Positions 60,965-64,000 of a DNA stretch of 64,000 nucleotides are shown here, piece after piece (the first letter of the stretch is position 1; each line of letters starts with the position of its first letter). This DNA is from JBQTHD01 sp052390275. Lineage in GTDB: Bacteria; Actinomycetota; Acidimicrobiia; Acidimicrobiales; AC-14. The stretch spans positions 17,212-81,211 of the forward strand of contig JBQTHD010000027.1 of NCBI GenBank assembly GCA_052390275.1. The letters are read 5' to 3'. A program made the position numbers and the translations under genes. The notes beneath the pieces were generated by a model. That model was not told where the DNA came from and did not search any database. It worked only from the letters and a program-made list of their open reading frames with translations.

Positions 60965-61051
60965 TTGTCGCAGGCCGGTGACGACCTGTACATCAATGAC
61001 CAGTCCATCAATATTCAGTACATCGATGACCAGTACATCGATGACCAGTAA
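60965..61051 (+). repeat. 15-bp repeat block encoding a 28-residue YIDDQ-repeat peptide
   Basis: TACATC(A/G)ATGACCAG recurs four times, once degenerate, between 60988 and 61048. In one frame from a TTG at 60965 to a TAA at 61049 it reads YINDQ, SINIQ, YIDDQ, YIDDQ. GAGGGG lies just upstream. It ends four bases before the lipoprotein ATG, so it may be a leader peptide or merely repeat DNA. Confidence 0.5.
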
Positions 61052-61054
61052 TCG

Positions 61055-61516
61055 ATGGCTCAGATGAGGGTCGCACCTGGTCTGATCGCTCGGACCCTGC
61101 TGGTCGCCACTTTGATGGTCCTCGTCGCCTGCGGGGACGCCGCCCGACCGGCCACGGACGTCACCAGCCCGCCGCCGGTGGCGCCATCGTCGTCGGTGAT
61201 CACCCCGAGTTCCGAGGAGCCCTCCACCACGGCAGTCGTTCCCTCAACCCCGGCGGTTAGAACAGTGGAGTTGTCAGCCATCGGGGGGCAGGCGCCCGAA
61301 GGCCCTGGGCTTGTGAGGGTGGCCCTCGGCGAGGCGGTGCGGTTGCTGGTAACCGCCGATACCGCCGACGAGGTCCACCTCCACACCTACGATCTGCGGG
61401 CCGCCGTAGGCCCGGGGCAAGTCGGTCAGATCGACTTCGTGGCAACCATCGGCGGTCGTCACGAACTCGAGTTGGAGGCCCGACACAGCCTGCTCGCCAC
61501 CATCGAGGTTCGGTGA
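61055..61516 (+). CDS. Lipoprotein with cupredoxin-like domain
   Basis: The 153-residue protein has a lipoprotein signal ending LMVLVAC, a Ser/Thr/Pro-rich linker to about residue 66, and a small beta domain. The later part (VRLLVTADTADEVHLHTYDL, then IDFVATIGGRHELELEARH) fits the cupredoxin-like fold seen beside actinobacterial copper and membrane genes. Only some metal-ligand candidates (His residues in EVHLHTYD and RHELE) are present, with no Cys in the domain. It precedes a large membrane protein and probably shares its operon. Confidence 0.7.
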   Translation: MAQMRVAPGLIARTLLVATLMVLVACGDAARPATDVTSPPPVAPSSSVITPSSEEPSTTAVVPSTPAVRTVELSAIGGQAPEGPGLVRVALGEAVRLLVTADTADEVHLHTYDLRAAVGPGQVGQIDFVATIGGRHELELEARHSLLATIEVR

Positions 61517-61532
61517 CGGCGACCGGGCATTG

Positions 61533-62879
61533 ATGCAAAACCGGGGCCTGGAAATCCTGGCCCACGGGTTGGGTGGGCGCACCGACCTCCCACTACCTCG
61601 TTGGATGGTGATCTACGGGGGGGCTGCTGTCGTCCTGGTCTCCTTCGCCGCGGTGCGAGTGCTGTGGACGTCGAGTCGGTGGGAGAACCGGCCTATAGGC
61701 CGACCGGTCCGAATGAAATGGCCTCGGGTCGGTGCCGTGCTGGCCTCGGTCGCCCCCTGGTTGGGCCTGGCCGCCTATCTGGTCACCCTGGTTGCCGCCA
61801 CCGCCGGAAGTCCGGATCCCACCTTCAACATCGCCCCGGTTACCGTTTACGTCCTCCTGTGGGTCGGGATCGCCCTGGTAAACGCCCTGGTGTTCGACCT
61901 GTGGGCAGCCATCAACCCCTTCACCAGCCTGGCCGGCCTCGTCGACGACCTGGCCGGCGGGCCGGCCCACCCCAGCGGCCAACCTGGCTGGCTGACCGGC
62001 TACCGACCGGCCGCGTGGGCTCTGGGCGGATTCGTGTGGCTGGAGTTGGTCTATCCCCGCCAATCCGAACCCCGGGTGATCGCTTTGGCCATGGGTGGCT
62101 ACACCCTCTGGGTTCTCTTCGCCGCCCGGCGGTGGGGCCGAGATTGGTTGGTTCGGGGGGAGGGCTTCACCGCCTGGTTCTCCATCCTGGCCGCCGGTGC
62201 GCCTTTGGGGCGCGATGACCGGGGGCAATGGAGGATTCGACCCCCGTTCGCCGGCCTGGCCCAACTGCGCACCGCCCCCGGCATGGTGGCGCTGGTCCTG
62301 GTGCTGCTTGGGTCAACCACCTTCGACGGATTTACCCGGACCCAGGCCTGGGTGCGGCTTGACGGCGCCCCCGGTACCGCCGGCTCGATGCTGCTCGGGA
62401 CGACCGGGCTGCTGGTCGCCATAGGGGTAGTGGCCGGCCTCTACTGGGCGGCGGTGGCGGTGATGGCCCGAACATCCCGAGTGGAATCGGTCCCAGCACC
62501 CGGAGTCAAGGGATTGGCGGAGGCTTTCGCCCCTTCGCTGGTACCGATCGCCCTGGCCTACGCAGTAGCCCACTACTTCTCCCTCCTGGTGCTGGAGGGA
62601 CAGATCGCACTGACCTTGTTCAGTGATCCCTTCGGGCTGGGCTGGGACCTCTTCGGCACCAGCGACCGGGCGGTCAACTACTCCCTGGTCTCCACTGACC
62701 TGGTCGCCTGGATCCAGGCTGGATCCATCGTGGCCGGCCATGTTGCAGGGGTCGTGGTGGCCCATGACCGGGCTCATGCCCTGTTCCCGGCGAGTAGCGC
62801 GGCCCGATCCCAGATCCCCCTGGTGGCTGCCATGGTCGCCTTCACCGTCGGGGGCCTGTTCCTTCTTCTTGGTGGTTAG
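61533..62879 (+). CDS. Polytopic membrane protein of the family annotated fenitrothion hydrolase
   Basis: The 448-residue protein has about ten hydrophobic helices. It begins LEILAHGLGGRTDLPLPRWM and carries FDLWAAINPFTSLAGLVDDL, WLELVYPRQSEPRVIALAMGG and YAVAHYFSLLVLEGQ, features of an actinobacterial family that databases call fenitrothion hydrolase. That enzymatic name comes from a distant characterised member and need not apply. Conserved His and Asp in the membrane (AHGLGG, AHYF, VVAHDRAHALF) could bind metal. It follows a cupredoxin-like lipoprotein. Confidence 0.75.
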   Translation: MQNRGLEILAHGLGGRTDLPLPRWMVIYGGAAVVLVSFAAVRVLWTSSRWENRPIGRPVRMKWPRVGAVLASVAPWLGLAAYLVTLVAATAGSPDPTFNIAPVTVYVLLWVGIALVNALVFDLWAAINPFTSLAGLVDDLAGGPAHPSGQPGWLTGYRPAAWALGGFVWLELVYPRQSEPRVIALAMGGYTLWVLFAARRWGRDWLVRGEGFTAWFSILAAGAPLGRDDRGQWRIRPPFAGLAQLRTAPGMVALVLVLLGSTTFDGFTRTQAWVRLDGAPGTAGSMLLGTTGLLVAIGVVAGLYWAAVAVMARTSRVESVPAPGVKGLAEAFAPSLVPIALAYAVAHYFSLLVLEGQIALTLFSDPFGLGWDLFGTSDRAVNYSLVSTDLVAWIQAGSIVAGHVAGVVVAHDRAHALFPASSAARSQIPLVAAMVAFTVGGLFLLLGG

Positions 62880-63095
62880 TAGTGCCTACGCGGACCAAAA
62901 TTTCCTGGCTGCCGGTTACTGCCTCCACCAGGAACAACACCTCGCCGAGAGCCCGAGGCCGTAACCCTTTCGGGCAGCATCCTGTCTCAGACGTTGAAGG
63001 CGGGCCCCAACGCGCCGGCCGGAGTCGTATCGTCTCCGCAGCCGGTCCAAAGCCTCAAACCCAGGTAGCTCCGGCGGTGCCAACAGGAGGATTCC

Positions 63096-63878
63096 ATGCC
63101 ATCTAGCCATAACCCCGCCCTCGCTCGCAGTCCTTTCGGCTCTGGTGGCCGCCCCGGCGGGCCGACCGTCACCGACGATCCATTGGAGATGGCCTACCTC
63201 AGCCCCAGCGCCTCCTCCCGCCACACCGGCCGCATGACGGTGGAGGACGCCACCAACAAGACCGGCATCCTGCTGGCCGCTGCCTTAGCTTCGGGGGCGG
63301 TCACGTGGTCCCTCGGTCTGGGCGCGCTGGCTCTTCCCGCCGCCCTGGTCGGGCTGGTCCTCGGCCTCTACATAAGCTTCAAGCAGGTCACCAACCCGGG
63401 CCCGATCATCGCCTACGCCGTCGTCGAGGGCGTGTTCCTGGGTGGGATCAGCCAGTTCTTCAACCAGGCCTATCCCGGGATAGTCGTCCAGGCCGTGGTG
63501 GGAACCAGCGCTGTCACCGCCGTTATGTTGGGCCTTTACCGCAGTGGCAAGATTCGGGTCACGCCCCAGTTCACCCGCATGGTGATGGGCGCAACCATTG
63601 GGTTCTTCGTGTTGATGATGATCAACCTGGTGGTGGGTTTCTTCACCGACGGTGGCTTGGGCCTCCGGGAGGGGCCACTCGGGATTTTGGTAGGGGTAGT
63701 GGCCATCGGGCTGGCCGCCTTCAACCTCGTGTTGGACTTCGACCTGATCGCCGAAGGCGCCCGCCAGGGCATCCCCGCCCGTTACTCGTGGTTGGCCGCG
63801 TTCGGGCTGATGGTCACCCTGGTGTGGCTCTACGTGGAGATCCTCCGGCTGCTGGCCATCCTCCGGGGCGACGACTAG
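63096..63878 (+). CDS. Bax inhibitor-1 / YccA family membrane protein
   Basis: The 260-residue protein has a 50-residue disordered N terminus with MTVEDATNKTGILLAAALAS, followed by seven hydrophobic helices. PIIAYAVVEGVFLGGISQFFN and LVLDFDLIAEGARQGIPARYSWLAAFGLMVTLVWLYVEILRLL (the latter given in part) are conserved blocks, the second with the paired aspartates of the BI-1 calcium/proton site (DFD). GGAGG lies six bases before the ATG. Its cellular role in bacteria is unsettled. Confidence 0.88.
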   Translation: MPSSHNPALARSPFGSGGRPGGPTVTDDPLEMAYLSPSASSRHTGRMTVEDATNKTGILLAAALASGAVTWSLGLGALALPAALVGLVLGLYISFKQVTNPGPIIAYAVVEGVFLGGISQFFNQAYPGIVVQAVVGTSAVTAVMLGLYRSGKIRVTPQFTRMVMGATIGFFVLMMINLVVGFFTDGGLGLREGPLGILVGVVAIGLAAFNLVLDFDLIAEGARQGIPARYSWLAAFGLMVTLVWLYVEILRLLAILRGDD

Positions 63879-63931
63879 CCGGGTGTTCCGCACATGAGCG
63901 AGCGTCGAATCGTCCATTGCAAGCCCGGTGG

Positions 63932-64000
63932 TCAGCGTGTGGTGGTGGGGTCGACGTCGAGGAGATCGAGGATGCGGGCGGCCATGCCCCCTGGCGCTGG
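63932..64000 (-). CDS. C-terminal end of an unidentified gene (5' part outside window)
   Basis: The minus strand reads PAPGGMAARILDLLDVDPTTTR and then TGA, in frame to the right edge. The helix-like ending resembles the C termini of glycosyltransferases and epimerases, but 22 residues are not enough for an identification. Confidence 0.45.
   Translation of the reverse strand, partial: PAPGGMAARILDLLDVDPTTTR

Overview
The window is a stretch of high-GC bacterial chromosome, almost certainly from an actinobacterium (Actinomycetota). Gene content and order point there: a mycobacterial-type integration host factor (mihF) beside gmk-rpoZ-coaBC-metK-priA, a DUF948/DUF6167 pair ahead of alaS-ruvX-mltG-aroE, a DUF6458 protein, a PriA lacking its Walker A motif, frequent GTG/TTG starts, 4-nt start/stop overlaps and probable leaderless promoters. 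The class Acidimicrobiia is a reasonable guess, but that is inference.

Layout. 1-8.5 kb: cobalamin genes (cobM partial, cobI, cobB, all minus strand) interspersed with a lipoprotein carrying two cupredoxin repeats, a three-gene ABC exporter, a VapBC toxin-antitoxin pair, a 164-bp foldback/MITE-like element and a Uma2-type nuclease. 8.6-10.1 kb: CcdA plus a TlpA/ResA-type thioredoxin (extracytoplasmic thiol redox). 10.1-30.3 kb: a long plus-strand housekeeping run, alaS-ruvX-mltG-aroE-prepilin peptidase-aroC-aroKB(fusion)-aroQ-pepQ-efp-nusB, which supplies most of the shikimate pathway. This run is interrupted between mltG and aroE by a 7-kb polymorphic-toxin cassette: a 1966-residue secreted Rhs protein with two separate seven-bladed RCC1 propellers, a short C-terminal toxin tip, and two immunity-like genes. 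The cassette is bracketed by a broken aroE fragment on the left and a broken mltG fragment on the right, the mark of a duplication or Campbell-type insertion across the mltG/aroE junction.

30.7-33.1 kb (minus): a membrane cytochrome-like/molybdopterin oxidoreductase fusion with an internal Tat motif, a small membrane partner and a methyltransferase. 33.2-35.3 kb: an OmpR/HisKA two-component pair. 35.4-44.9 kb: the complete pyrimidine operon pyrR-pyrB-pyrC-carA-carB-pyrD-pyrF behind a PyrR-binding transcription attenuator. 45.0-51.0 kb: mihF-gmk-rpoZ-coaBC-metK-priA. 51.0-52.3 kb: a GT4 glycosyltransferase and tRNA-Val(CAC). 52.4-55.6 kb: a vWA / PP2C phosphatase / zinc-ribbon kinase triad of the TerY-P (YegL-YegK-YegI) type. 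56-64 kb: envelope and small conserved proteins (DUF421, DUF6458), transaldolase, an AI-2E-family permease, a cupredoxin-like lipoprotein with a large membrane protein, a Bax inhibitor-1 family protein and the end of an unidentified gene.

Two window-wide habits stand out. Short in-frame tandem repeats (15 or 18 bp units) sit in disordered linkers of many unrelated genes. At three operon gaps, small ORFs of 34-56 codons overlap both the upstream stop and the downstream start. Coordinates of starts are chosen from conserved N termini, Shine-Dalgarno sequences and overlaps, and several GTG/TTG starts remain uncertain.
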